Shown: piece after piece, positions 18,102 to 27,829 of the stretch
Numbering within the stretch: position 1 is the first letter of the stretch
Layout: each line of letters opens with the position of its first letter
Assembly (NCBI GenBank): GCA_039803545.1
Contig: JBDRYS010000003.1
Location: 1 to 64,000 of the forward strand
DNA from: a candidate division WOR-3 bacterium
GTDB lineage: Bacteria; Hydrothermota; Hydrothermia; UBA1063
Direction of reading: 5' to 3'
DNA length: 64,000 nt
The notes under the pieces: generated by a model
The model's input: only the letters and a program-made list of their open reading frames with translations
The model's database searches: none
Told to the model about the DNA's origin: nothing
Program-made: the position numbers and the translations under genes

Positions 18102-19061
18102 ATGATAAAGTCAATTTTGGCTGGGTTGTATAAAGTAGGTCTGCAACTGTGGTATATTTACGAAGATGTGATAAGGGTGCAGGACGTGTTACCTGCCCAT
18201 GTCATCTCCATTGGCAACATAACTACAGGGGGCTCAGGGAAAACCCCACTCACCCTTCATTTAGCGCAAAAACTTTCAACCTTGAAAAAAGTTGCGATAC
18301 TTACGAGAGGATACAAAAGAAAAGGCAAAGGCATCTACATATTGAAAGAGGATTCCCCTTTAACAGGATGGGAGGAAGTTGGAGACGAGCCCTACCTTAT
18401 GTGGAAAAAGTTAAAAGGAAGGATTCCGATAATCATTGGGAAGAATCGTTATGAAACTGGACAAATTGCGATAAAGCAGTTAGGCGCGGAAATTCTGCTT
18501 CTTGATGACGGATTCCAACACCTTTCTTTGGAACGGGATGTGGACGTCGTTTGTATTACCCAAAATACCATACTTAAAGGTGACTCTCTTCTCCCCAAAG
18601 GGAATTTAAGAGAAGAATTTTCAGCACTGAAAAGAGCCGACATACTTATTCTTAATATCAAATCCGAAATCTTAGACCACAAAGCACTCCAATTTCTGGA
18701 AACATATAAGAAACCGATCTTCATAATGAAATACGAACCTTTAAGATTCTTCAACTTCGAAGGGCAACAAATGTCACCAAACGCCCTCAAGGGCTTTGAT
18801 GTAGCACTACTTTCAGGAATTGCCGATCCAGAAAGTTTTGTTAATACTATAGAAAAATTAGGGATTACCCCTAAGAAAGTTGTAACCGTTAGGGACCATT
18901 ATACTTATCCGATGCCAAAACTAAGAACTCTCCTCAAAGAATTCGATTACGTAATTACAACTGAAAAAGATCTCATTAAATATCCATCTTTTAAAAATCT
19001 GCTTGCCCTCGAGATTCAGGTAAAAATCGAAAAGGAAGAGGAGCTTTTAAAGCTATTATAA
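18102..19061 (+). CDS. lpxK: Tetraacyldisaccharide 4'-kinase
   Basis: 319 aa, full length. It phosphorylates the lipid A precursor at the 4' position at the inner membrane. Motifs: P-loop ISIGNITTGGSGKTP near residue 40, ILTRGYKRKGKG, VGDEPYLM and LLLDDGFQHLSLERD. It shows that the cell makes lipid A and so has an LPS outer membrane. Transcribed from its own near-consensus promoter and probably leaderless. It is convergent with the LptF/G-type gene, with a 6-nt overlap. Confidence 0.95.
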   Translation: MIKSILAGLYKVGLQLWYIYEDVIRVQDVLPAHVISIGNITTGGSGKTPLTLHLAQKLSTLKKVAILTRGYKRKGKGIYILKEDSPLTGWEEVGDEPYLMWKKLKGRIPIIIGKNRYETGQIAIKQLGAEILLLDDGFQHLSLERDVDVVCITQNTILKGDSLLPKGNLREEFSALKRADILILNIKSEILDHKALQFLETYKKPIFIMKYEPLRFFNFEGQQMSPNALKGFDVALLSGIADPESFVNTIEKLGITPKKVVTVRDHYTYPMPKLRTLLKEFDYVITTEKDLIKYPSFKNLLALEIQVKIEKEEELLKLL

Positions 19062-20129
19062 CTTCATCTTCACCCAGGGTACAATACCCATACCCGTGCA
19101 CAGAATCAGAGGGAAAAAAGCAGCAATAAATTCATTCATCTTACCCGCTTGTCCAGATACCTTGAAAAACTGTATCAAAGCCCAGAAAAAAAAGGAAACT
19201 ATTAAAGCCAGGCCAAAAGAATAGGTCTTACCCCTTGCCTTTATCGATATAGCCAAAGGTAATGAAAAGAAGGCAAAAATGAACACTGTCAAAGGAAAAG
19301 AGAACCTGTAAAGAAGTTCGACCATTTCTTCTTTATAGGGTAATCTCATTCTCTTCTTATAGGAGACAAGTTTTAAAAGTTGCCGCGCACTCATCTCTTC
19401 AATTTCTGTTTTCTTTCTTATGACCTCAAAGGGAGATACTCCGCAGGTCAAGACTTTTCTCTGAAAGGACACAATAGAATCCTTTTCGGGCCTGATGTAC
19501 CTCTCTTTTACGTTAAAAAGTTCATAAGTCCTTTCAATAATCAGGCAAGAATCGGCGTCTATCCTTACCACTGGCTCGTTTTTATTCAATACCATAATAA
19601 TAACGCCAAGTCCCTTTCTCTCCCTACCGCTTAGTCTTGAAAAGTAAAACAATGTATCATTGCTCATAAAACTAAAATCAGAAACCACCGGATAATAGAA
19701 AAAGTACTCACTCTTCTCTATGTTTGCCTTTCTAACCCTCGTAGAGTTTTGGAGACCCGGAAAGGCAAAAAACTCTCCGTTTAAAAAAACTAAAATCGAT
19801 AGCACAAAAGAAAGAAGCAAAGTCTTCAAAATGAGGAGACGAAGGTCGATACCTGAAATTCTCACGAGCAAGAGTTCATTCTTATAAGCACTTTGCTGGA
19901 AAAGGAAGAAAGAAGCGATTAAAAAAGTGAAAGGGGCCATTAAGTTTAAAAGAAAGGGGATCTGGAAAAAATAAAACTTTAAAATATCGGTAACCCTTGC
20001 TTTATTGGCAATGAAATACCCCAACCGCTCAAAAAAATTTACGATAATAAAAATGGCAACAGAAGCAACTAAAAAGACAATAAAATACCTTAATAGTTCT
20101 TCAAAATAATACTTGTCAATTTTTTTCAT
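19056..20129 (-). CDS. LptF/LptG-family LPS transport permease
   Basis: 357 aa. Hydrophobic helices lie at about 12-120 and 270-355, with a periplasmic beta-jellyroll-like domain between them. N-terminal KIDKYYFEELLRYFIVFL is typical of the YjgP/YjgQ family, which works with LptB to extract LPS from the inner membrane. Only one family member is visible; the partner and LptB must be elsewhere. It starts 9 nt after the upstream barrel gene with no clear Shine-Dalgarno. Confidence 0.9.
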   Translation of the reverse strand: MKKIDKYYFEELLRYFIVFLVASVAIFIIVNFFERLGYFIANKARVTDILKFYFFQIPFLLNLMAPFTFLIASFFLFQQSAYKNELLLVRISGIDLRLLILKTLLLSFVLSILVFLNGEFFAFPGLQNSTRVRKANIEKSEYFFYYPVVSDFSFMSNDTLFYFSRLSGRERKGLGVIIMVLNKNEPVVRIDADSCLIIERTYELFNVKERYIRPEKDSIVSFQRKVLTCGVSPFEVIRKKTEIEEMSARQLLKLVSYKKRMRLPYKEEMVELLYRFSFPLTVFIFAFFSLPLAISIKARGKTYSFGLALIVSFFFWALIQFFKVSGQAGKMNEFIAAFFPLILCTGMGIVPWVKMKL

Positions 20130-20138
20130 TAAAAACAG

Positions 20139-20912
20139 CTATTTGATGGTGTATGAGGTCGAAATCACATAGGTTGTACCGAGTTCCCTTGAAGAACCGA
20201 AGGAAAAATCAACTCCATAGGTATCAGTCTTTAAAGAAAGCCCTAAACGAATTTCTCTCTCTAAAACCGCAACTCTAAGACCAAAACCTTCCGTAAACCA
20301 CAGTTCAGAACCCAATCTGTAAGTAGTTTTCTCCGGCGTTCGTTCAATTCCCATCATCCAGGTGACAGGCTCAGGCAAATTGAAGGAAGTGAAAAACAAA
20401 AGCTCATCGGAAGACTTTTCACTCCTCTCATAAAAACCTAAGGAGGATCTAAGGACGTTAAGATGCATCAAAGAAAGTTTGAAGATACTGACTTTAGCAA
20501 ATAAGCCATAATCTAATGAAAAAGAAGATGTTGTAATGTTATCCTCGATATTTTTCAGATATTTGACACGAGAGTTAACTCCTATACCCCAATTCCTTTG
20601 TTTAAATCCAGCTCCTACAAGGAATGTATAATCTGAGTAGACGTCTTTTATCCCGCTTTTCAGGACGCCCAGCGCTAAGCCAACCCTTGAGATTTTCGTA
20701 GAAGCAGAAAGATGAAAATCGGTTAATTCCGAAGCAAAGTAATTCTGTCTAACACCAAGAACGCCAGAAAATTTAGAGTCAGGAATCATAGAGGGGTTTA
20801 TAAACACAGCATCAGACCTAATAGAAGAAGGGTTATAAAGCCCACCAAGGGCATAAGTCTGAGCTGACACTCCACTTAAGTAACTGACTATTAATATCGC
20901 TATGTTCATCAT
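20139..20912 (-). CDS. Probable PorV-like outer-membrane barrel
   Basis: 257 aa with a signal peptide ending near LSGVSAQ. It then reads YALGGLYNPSSIRSDAVFINPS, which resembles the start of PorV/PorQ-type barrels, and continues with alternating beta-strands. First gene of an operon with the LptF/G-type permease. The -10 box is 6 nt before the first of two tandem ATG codons, so it is probably leaderless. The specific function is unknown. Confidence 0.65.
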   Translation of the reverse strand: MMNIAILIVSYLSGVSAQTYALGGLYNPSSIRSDAVFINPSMIPDSKFSGVLGVRQNYFASELTDFHLSASTKISRVGLALGVLKSGIKDVYSDYTFLVGAGFKQRNWGIGVNSRVKYLKNIEDNITTSSFSLDYGLFAKVSIFKLSLMHLNVLRSSLGFYERSEKSSDELLFFTSFNLPEPVTWMMGIERTPEKTTYRLGSELWFTEGFGLRVAVLEREIRLGLSLKTDTYGVDFSFGSSRELGTTYVISTSYTIK

Positions 20913-20918
20913 AGGAAA

Positions 20919-20947
20919 ATTTTAAATTAAACGGTATCTTTTTGCAA
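20919..20947 (-). promoter_or_regulatory. Promoter of barrel-lptF operon, leaderless type
   Basis: On the minus strand TTGCAA (20942-20947), 17 bp, TAAAAT (20919-20924), then 6 nt to the ATG at 20912. No Shine-Dalgarno is present. Confidence 0.7.
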
Positions 20948-20954
20948 AATTAAA

Positions 20955-23900
20955 TCAACTTTTTCGGAACGCGCCGTCCTCAAAGTTAGAATCAATTGTA
21001 GACACCTTATATGGATTCTTGTAAACCAATCCGCCTTTTTCGTTTTTAAAGGTACTCACACCCACAATCTTTAATCTTGAGATGTTATCAGCGACTTCAA
21101 TTCCAGCGCCTTTATGTTCTGAAATTACCGAATGATAAATTTCGACAAGATAGGAATGAGAAAGTTTTATGCCCCCACCATTTATTCCTTTGGAAATTTT
21201 GGAATTCTTGATAATACCCCGAGAATTTTCTAAAACTATCTGGAAACCATTCTTGTGAACTTCGTTATTCTCCGTAATTTCACAGCCGGAAATCTTCACT
21301 TCAGAGCCGTCCTTCGCAATTATTCCATAAGCCTTGTTCCTGTAAATTTTCGTATTATCCAACTCAACAACCGCTCCGTCATCAGCCTTCACGCCATCCC
21401 CCGATACACTTTCGTATATTTCACACCCCCTTGTTAGACAATTCGATGAAGTAACGGACAATTGCGCTGCACTGGAATTCATCGCATTCGAATAAATTTG
21501 ACATTCTTTAATCTTGATGCCCGAATACCAGGCAAGGTTGATTCCCTCGTCCCTGTGACCAAATATCTTACAATTCTCAAGCTCAACGTAGGATTTCAAT
21601 ATCCCAATACCTATATTCTCCTTCCCATCGTGAATTATAGAATCCTTTATAATTGCATAGGAAGACCCTATCCAGACCTGTGCGTAACTTTCATTGTCAC
21701 TTCCGTTGTTTGATATTTCGCCACCCAAAAATCTTAACTCTGAATTGTAATAAACCTCGATTCCATGATGTGGATTTTGCGAAACAACGGTGTTTTCCAT
21801 CTCAGCGTAAGAGAATTCTACAATAGAAATGCCGGTATTGTTAATGCCAGAAGTAACCTTAGAGGAGTTTAATATTAGCTTAGAATTTTCTACTTTGATC
21901 TGGGCAAAATCCTTATTTTCTTGCCCGTTGTTGGCAACCTCGCAAGCTTTCAAATCAGCTATAGAATTAGATAGTACATAGATTCCAAAATTTTCATTTT
22001 TAGTCACACTGCATTCAACCATCTGCACAAATGACCTTTCTATAACCATTCCTGAAACTCTCGAGCCATTGGTCACCGTTGTCCTTTCAAATTTCCCGCG
22101 GCTTGAAGTAATAAGAATTTGTGGGAACATCCCATCTTTTCCGAGGTTCTCGGAAATGTAGCAATCGCTTACGTTAAAACTGGTATTGGAACTGAACCAT
22201 ACTCCCAAGGAATAGTTGCCACTGATCCTCGACTTATTGATTTCTACAACGGAAATATCGGTTGCATAAACACCCGCTGCATTAACCGAACCATCAATTT
22301 CCGAATCACTGAGCTTTAAAACCGTTGATCTGACCTCAATCTGTGCTTCACCCTCCGAACCCTTGTTATTGGAATAAATCCTGGAATTTTTCACAACCAC
22401 GTTAGAATTTGCTTCTGCGAATAGAGCCCTTCTGAAATGGTTATGTATTGAAACGTTCTCAAAGGTAACATTGGAATTTCGTATATATATACCGTCGTTT
22501 TTAACTCCATCATAAATATTAGAATTTTCAACCTTTAGAACAGCTGAAGAGGCCCAGATCTGAGGAGCGTGAAAATTTTCATTTCCGTTGTGGTAAATGG
22601 CACAATCGGAAAGGAGTGCTTCCGAAGCGGACTTCAAGGTAAGTGCATTAAAGAAATGCCTGTAAATTTGAGAGCTAATAAGTTCAACCCTTGAACCCTC
22701 ATCCAGAACCACACCGCTATTATTAATACCACCATGAATCTTCAAATTTTTCAGATAACCCCTCGATGATATAAAAACCATTTGTGGATTATCCTCATCT
22801 TCATTTCCATTCCTTGCAATTTCGCCGTTCCTGAGAAGGATCTCAGAATCGTCTTTTACCTCAATTCCATTGTAGTAATGGCCAGTAACCTTCAAATCTT
22901 CACACTCTAAGGAGGACTTATCCTCAATGGAAATACCGGAATTATTAATCCCATTTAGTACCCTGCAGTTTTTCAGGTTGGCTTTAGAAGAAACCAGCTT
23001 CAATTGAGGATAATTATCTTCACTATTTCCATTCTCTACAAGCCTGCTGTTACTCATCTGTAAGAAACCGCCGGCATCGATAAAGATTCCATAATAGTAA
23101 TTCCCGCTTATCACGACCTTATCAATGTTTAATTCTGAATTGTCCGCCCATATGCCTGAACCATTTCCTTTGTCTATCTTGCAATTTTTCAGCAATACCC
23201 TACACCCTTTAAAACGCATCTGAGGACTAAAAATGTCAATTCCATTTTCTTGAAAGTCGGAATTTTGCAATCTTAATTCGGAATTCTCCGCATGAATCCC
23301 AATGTACTTGCAGCCAGTTAGTTTTGATTTGGATACAAGTACTTTAGACGTTTGGACCTTTAACCCCGCACCATGAATTTCTACCTTACTTAGCTCCAAA
23401 GAGCTCTCAACGGCATATATAAGACCTATTGTTCTTTCTGGTTCCTTAGTATACTTAAAACTCAGATTCTCTAGGATTAGTTCTGACTTAACTACTTCAA
23501 AGGCAGGCAAAATTTCTGAATAGACTGTGGCTTGTTGAAGTCCGCTGAAAATCAATTTTTTACCCTGTACGGTAATAGGCCTTTCAATCTCAACATCACC
23601 GGATATTTCTATTGCCAACTCATCGCCTTCTTCAAGATATGTTTCTAAGAAGTCCGCAAAGGAAATAGAGCCGTCATAAGTGTAAATACTTGTAGCACCG
23701 CCCTTTATAACGGTAGCCTTCGCCAATCCTTCTTTTACTTCTACATGATGGCCTTCCTGCAGCCGCGCCTTTCTTTTCATTCTTCTTAAAGATGGATCCT
23801 CTTCTATCACCCTTATCAGCCTGTAGAGGGTATTAACGGCCCATACAGCGAGCTCTTCTTTTATTCCCGTACCCTCTGCAAACCCCTTACCTATCAAGTT

Positions 23901-24101
23901 CAAGTCTTCTTCCGTTAAGGAACCCGAATCTCTAAGCGTAACGGGAACCTTCTCTTCTATGGCTGAAGATAAGGCATAAACCCTCGACCGTTCAACGTTA
24001 GAATACCCTGACATTTCCTCCTTTATGAGCGATGGATTTTCAAATATTAATTCACCATGGGCCTTATAAAGTTCCAGAAGGATGTCAAAATACAAATCCA
24101 T
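20955..24101 (-). CDS. Giant cytoplasmic right-handed beta-helix protein
   Basis: 1048 aa with no signal peptide. Residues 1-115 form an all-alpha domain (YFDILLELYKAHGELIFENP...LAVWAVNTLYRLI) of a type seen fused to chaperone or repeat proteins in other bacteria. From about 130 the chain is a parallel beta-helix. A three-coil super-repeat of 73-74 residues is visible: a block N-G-(N/S)-x4-(A/P)-Q-(I/V/L) recurs with that period, for example NGNEDEDNPQ, NGNENFHAPQ, NNKGSEGEAQ. Such helices often bind carbohydrates or act as scaffolds. Start: ATG with GGGAGG 6 nt upstream. The target is unknown. Confidence 0.85.
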   Translation of the reverse strand: MDLYFDILLELYKAHGELIFENPSLIKEEMSGYSNVERSRVYALSSAIEEKVPVTLRDSGSLTEEDLNLIGKGFAEGTGIKEELAVWAVNTLYRLIRVIEEDPSLRRMKRKARLQEGHHVEVKEGLAKATVIKGGATSIYTYDGSISFADFLETYLEEGDELAIEISGDVEIERPITVQGKKLIFSGLQQATVYSEILPAFEVVKSELILENLSFKYTKEPERTIGLIYAVESSLELSKVEIHGAGLKVQTSKVLVSKSKLTGCKYIGIHAENSELRLQNSDFQENGIDIFSPQMRFKGCRVLLKNCKIDKGNGSGIWADNSELNIDKVVISGNYYYGIFIDAGGFLQMSNSRLVENGNSEDNYPQLKLVSSKANLKNCRVLNGINNSGISIEDKSSLECEDLKVTGHYYNGIEVKDDSEILLRNGEIARNGNEDEDNPQMVFISSRGYLKNLKIHGGINNSGVVLDEGSRVELISSQIYRHFFNALTLKSASEALLSDCAIYHNGNENFHAPQIWASSAVLKVENSNIYDGVKNDGIYIRNSNVTFENVSIHNHFRRALFAEANSNVVVKNSRIYSNNKGSEGEAQIEVRSTVLKLSDSEIDGSVNAAGVYATDISVVEINKSRISGNYSLGVWFSSNTSFNVSDCYISENLGKDGMFPQILITSSRGKFERTTVTNGSRVSGMVIERSFVQMVECSVTKNENFGIYVLSNSIADLKACEVANNGQENKDFAQIKVENSKLILNSSKVTSGINNTGISIVEFSYAEMENTVVSQNPHHGIEVYYNSELRFLGGEISNNGSDNESYAQVWIGSSYAIIKDSIIHDGKENIGIGILKSYVELENCKIFGHRDEGINLAWYSGIKIKECQIYSNAMNSSAAQLSVTSSNCLTRGCEIYESVSGDGVKADDGAVVELDNTKIYRNKAYGIIAKDGSEVKISGCEITENNEVHKNGFQIVLENSRGIIKNSKISKGINGGGIKLSHSYLVEIYHSVISEHKGAGIEVADNISRLKIVGVSTFKNEKGGLVYKNPYKVSTIDSNFEDGAFRKS

Positions 24102-24124
24102 TATTTGCCTCCCTTTGTCTAAAT

Positions 24125-24153
24125 ATTATATTGTTTAAACAAATGCTATTCAA
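24125..24153 (-). promoter_or_regulatory. Promoter of the beta-helix gene
   Basis: TTGAAT (24148-24153), 17 bp, TATAAT (24125-24130) on the minus strand. The leader is about 20 nt and carries GGGAGG, in contrast to the leaderless neighbour at 24248. Confidence 0.8.
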
Positions 24154-24210
24154 CCACGGTGCACAAATGTTAGCAACTTAAATTCTTAGCTGGGCAAAAA
24201 TCCACAAGGT

Positions 24211-24239
24211 TTGATTATACAAATCTGCCAAATTACAAT
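24211..24239 (+). promoter_or_regulatory. Promoter of the TPR gene, leaderless type
   Basis: TTGATT (24211-24216), 17 bp, TACAAT (24234-24239), then 8 nt to the ATG at 24248 with no Shine-Dalgarno. Confidence 0.7.
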
Positions 24240-24247
24240 CTAAAGCA

Positions 24248-27187
24248 ATGAAATTCACCTTAGTTATTTTCATTATAAGCCAAAGCGTGTTAGATGTGGG
24301 AATAAAATACCTGCAAAACAAGGATTATGAGAAGGCGTACCAAATCTTCCAGCAAATCGTAACAGTCTCAAAAGACACCCCCGAGGGTAAATGGGCAAAA
24401 TATTATCTAAGTGTTTCTTTGCTCTACCTTGGAGATACGCTATCTGCCATCGGAAACTTGACGACACTCTGGAAGGAAAACTATGAAGATTCTTTAGCCT
24501 ACCTTACTTATAAAAAACTAACGGAACTCTCCACCAACAGAAACGATTCATTGAAATGGACTATAGAACTTTTGCAATACTTTCCCCTCTTCGGAAAGAG
24601 AAAAGAGTTAATCGAGAGTACAGTATCAGATAATTTGAATGACTCCTTAAGGATTATTTTAAGGAAAATTCTCGCCTCCGATTACAAAAGCAAAAGATAT
24701 TTGTATAGCTTCGGAACTGACCTTCTCTCGCAGGAGCCAGGTAAATCATTGATTATCGCAGAACGCGAAGGCTTTCCTTTCTTGAAAATAAAGGCCCTCA
24801 TAAAATCTGGGGAATACCTGCAGGCATACGTAAATCTCCTAAAAAACAATCCTGATAAGAAAATTCCCCAGGAAGCAATTACCTTTGTGCGAAAAAGTGG
24901 AAATTCTACAAGGCTTATCGGCATTCTATACCCACTTGACCCTGAAGACGAAAAAACATCCTTTGAATTTGCAAGGATTTTGGAAGAAAAAGGATTAAGT
25001 ACTTCAAAATTTAAAAAGGCCCTGAAAAATCCTCTATACACAGCTTATTTCAACTTAAAAAACCTTACCTTGCCCGACCTTCAACAACTCGAGAATTTTG
25101 AAAGTTCAAACCTGAAAAACTATCTTCTGGCAAAAGGATATTTGAAAGAAGGATATTTATTGAAATCACTTCAGCTGGCTTTCCTCCTTCCAGATTCTGC
25201 AGAATACAATAGGTTCAAATTGGAGCTCGTCGACACTCTCATCTCACGGGGAATATTTACAAAAGAGATGTTGGATCTCCTCAGTCAAATTGAATACTAT
25301 TACCCTATAACGGAAAGGGACGAAAGAATGCTGGTTATAAGCAAAGCATTAAAAACAGAATGGAAAGATATAGCGGGAAAACTTGAAGCAAATGATGCAA
25401 CAATAAAGCATAAAATCCCAATTAATCTCGATAACGCTTCAATGCCTGATACCGAGGTTATTAAAATACTTTATGAAAACTTTGACTTTGACGGAGTGAT
25501 TCGATTTTCGAGTGGCAAGACACTACCAAGCAGCATGAGACACTACATTGCCAGTGCCTTAATAGAAAAAGGGGTCTACGATGAGGCTGTTAACCTTTTG
25601 GAAAGTGAAAAGGAATCATTTCCCACGCTCTACCTTAAGGCTTTGACAAAAATCAAGGATCCTTCACCCTACCTAAATGATCTTCCCAAAAAACTTAAAA
25701 ACACGGATGCATATTACCTCTACCACATCGCCGTTAAGACAAAAAACAGTTCTCTACTAGACAATTACAACACCCCTTATTTCAATTTTTACCGCGCCAT
25801 CCTAAAAAACAATGTTGATTCCGCTCTCCAATTTGTAGATGTCAACGATGTTCGAATGCTACTCGAGCTTTCAAAACTCCTTTTTAATGAGGGACAATAT
25901 GAAAAAATCGTTTGGCTAACTCAAAATGTCAATCCTCTTTATCCAGTAGAAGCCCAAATTTACAAAATCAGGCTTAAGGCATTGTTTTCCCTGGGAGAGT
26001 ATAACGAGTTAATAAAGGAATACGAAAATTTCAGTGAGCTGATTGGCGATGAAGAACTTTCAACCCTCGCCGCACTTTCCGCATCGAAGTTAAACAATCC
26101 CGATTTAGCCTTTCTTTTTGCACTTCGTTCTGACAACAACGAAAATAAAAAATTGCTCTCACGGCTCTTTCTTTACAATGGCTTTGCAGAGGAAGTTGAT
26201 ACACAATACCTGGAAGGCAAAGACCTTCTCTATTACAACCTTGTAAAAAAAGATGAAAGGCGCCTCTTGGATTTTCCACCTAAGGACTCAGAAGAGGCGT
26301 GGATAAAGCTAAAATACTTAGCAGAAATCTCTAAAATGGCCCTTGTGGACTCCCTATTCCAGATATACGCATCTAACTACAACTTCACTGATGATGCCAG
26401 ATTGATCCTGAAAAGCTATTCACTACTGGCAAAAAACGAAATAGACAGCCTCCTCCAGATTTTAAATTCAAATAATATCCAAGATCCAGAAATTCTTTAT
26501 CTGACGGGTGTCAAACTCATACAGGCAGGAAGAGTTGATGAAGCGTCAAATTTATTTAAATCTGCTTGCGATTTTGCAGAAGACTCCCTAAAACATGAAA
26601 TTTACTTTCGTCTTGGGAACATAGAAGCCACAAAGGGAAATTTCAACTCCGCTCTCTTTTACTATACTAAAGCCTTAAATTTCGAGAGGAAATACAGAAA
26701 AGAGATCTACTACAACCTTTCGATCTCTTTTAAAAACACAGGACAGCTTGACTCTGCCTTTGCTTATCTCGAAAAGCTCATTAATGAATACCCAGATGAT
26801 GAGATCAGTATCGAAGCATCAATAAATCTCGGATTTCAACTGGTCGATAAGCAGGTGAATCCAGATAAAGCGATAAAAGTCCTCGAAGGGATTATCGGAG
26901 TCGGAACAAAAACTCAGGACTGCGAAGCCCTTTACTGGCTTTCCAGGGCTTATATGCTTACTCAAGATCTCAAAATGGCTTTAGCAACCCTAAAGAGAAT
27001 CTATACGTATTACAATGAATTTCCCGACTGGCGCGATACCGCTAAGCTGGATGCAGCAAAAATACTTATCTACTTCAATTATAGAGATATGGCCAAAAAC
27101 TTATACAACGACATAATAAAAACCCGAGGGCAAAACGACCCATTATCCCAAGAAGCACTGAACCAAATAGAGTTCTTTAAACTTTAA
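24248..27187 (+). CDS. Large TPR-repeat protein
   Basis: 979 aa with a short hydrophobic N-terminus that may be a signal peptide. Helical TPR-like repeats occupy most of the chain: clear units at about 15-95 (YLQNKDYEKAYQIFQQIV) and at 740-960 (LIQAGRVDEASNLFKSA, EATKGNFNSALFYYTKAL, NTGQLDSAFAYLEKLI). The arrangement suggests a periplasmic scaffold in envelope assembly, like other large TPR proteins of this group, but no partner is visible. It ends 4 nt inside the convergent zinc-ribbon gene. Confidence 0.85.
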   Translation: MKFTLVIFIISQSVLDVGIKYLQNKDYEKAYQIFQQIVTVSKDTPEGKWAKYYLSVSLLYLGDTLSAIGNLTTLWKENYEDSLAYLTYKKLTELSTNRNDSLKWTIELLQYFPLFGKRKELIESTVSDNLNDSLRIILRKILASDYKSKRYLYSFGTDLLSQEPGKSLIIAEREGFPFLKIKALIKSGEYLQAYVNLLKNNPDKKIPQEAITFVRKSGNSTRLIGILYPLDPEDEKTSFEFARILEEKGLSTSKFKKALKNPLYTAYFNLKNLTLPDLQQLENFESSNLKNYLLAKGYLKEGYLLKSLQLAFLLPDSAEYNRFKLELVDTLISRGIFTKEMLDLLSQIEYYYPITERDERMLVISKALKTEWKDIAGKLEANDATIKHKIPINLDNASMPDTEVIKILYENFDFDGVIRFSSGKTLPSSMRHYIASALIEKGVYDEAVNLLESEKESFPTLYLKALTKIKDPSPYLNDLPKKLKNTDAYYLYHIAVKTKNSSLLDNYNTPYFNFYRAILKNNVDSALQFVDVNDVRMLLELSKLLFNEGQYEKIVWLTQNVNPLYPVEAQIYKIRLKALFSLGEYNELIKEYENFSELIGDEELSTLAALSASKLNNPDLAFLFALRSDNNENKKLLSRLFLYNGFAEEVDTQYLEGKDLLYYNLVKKDERRLLDFPPKDSEEAWIKLKYLAEISKMALVDSLFQIYASNYNFTDDARLILKSYSLLAKNEIDSLLQILNSNNIQDPEILYLTGVKLIQAGRVDEASNLFKSACDFAEDSLKHEIYFRLGNIEATKGNFNSALFYYTKALNFERKYRKEIYYNLSISFKNTGQLDSAFAYLEKLINEYPDDEISIEASINLGFQLVDKQVNPDKAIKVLEGIIGVGTKTQDCEALYWLSRAYMLTQDLKMALATLKRIYTYYNEFPDWRDTAKLDAAKILIYFNYRDMAKNLYNDIIKTRGQNDPLSQEALNQIEFFKL

Positions 27188-27432
27188 AGTTTTTCTTCTT
27201 GGACCCTGAAAGGGGTTTTGGGAAAGGTATAATTGCAGAACGCACATTTGTAGGGTGGTTTAGCTTGTGGATAAGAAAACCTTTTTCCACAGGATGGGCA
27301 TTCAATTTCAATAAAAACTCCTTGAACTTCAGGGATCCTCTTCATCGAAGAACGGCATATAGGACAAAAACGCGGTTCATCCTCAGATATTATTATGTAG
27401 CCACAAGATTTACACTCAAAAAAGCTACTCAT
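27184..27432 (-). CDS. Small double zinc-ribbon protein
   Basis: 82 aa with two CxxC...CxxC zinc ribbons: CKSCG/CPIC in the first half and CPSCG/CAFC in the second. It overlaps the end of ndk by 8 nt and closes the korDB-korC-ndk operon. Likely a nucleic-acid- or protein-binding adaptor. No specific family recognised. Confidence 0.8.
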   Translation of the reverse strand: MSSFFECKSCGYIIISEDEPRFCPICRSSMKRIPEVQGVFIEIECPSCGKRFSYPQAKPPYKCAFCNYTFPKTPFRVQEEKL

Positions 27433-27829
27433 CGCCGAAGAAGCACTTCACTTCGTACTCAAAGGATTCCTGCGAATCGGAGGCATGGACTGCATTAACC
27501 CTTACATTCGTTCCATATTTGTGTCTTATGGTGGCCGGTTCTGCCTTTGAGGGATCCGTTGCCCCGACAAGTTTTCTTAAATCCTCAATAGCATTCTCCT
27601 TTTCAAGCAGTAAACCAATTACCGGTCCTGAAATCATAAATTCCACAAGTCCCTCGAAAAACTCCTTCCCGCGGTGAACCGCATAAAACTTCTCCGCCTC
27701 CTCTCTTGTCCATCGTTTCATACGGATATTTAAAATATTAAATCCCGCCTTTTCTACCATAGAAATTATCTCTCCAACCACCTTTTTCTGCAGTGCATCG
27801 GGTTTAAGAAGCAAAAAGGTCTTATTCAA
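27425..27829 (-). CDS. ndk: Nucleoside diphosphate kinase
   Basis: 134 aa. It moves the gamma-phosphate between nucleoside triphosphates and diphosphates through a phosphohistidine. The active site is H115 in VNAVHASDS, and TFLLLKPDALQ forms the family N-terminus. It starts with TTG inside the end of korC, with GGAGGG about 9 nt upstream, so translation is coupled to korC. Confidence 0.96.
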   Translation of the reverse strand: MNKTFLLLKPDALQKKVVGEIISMVEKAGFNILNIRMKRWTREEAEKFYAVHRGKEFFEGLVEFMISGPVIGLLLEKENAIEDLRKLVGATDPSKAEPATIRHKYGTNVRVNAVHASDSQESFEYEVKCFFGDE

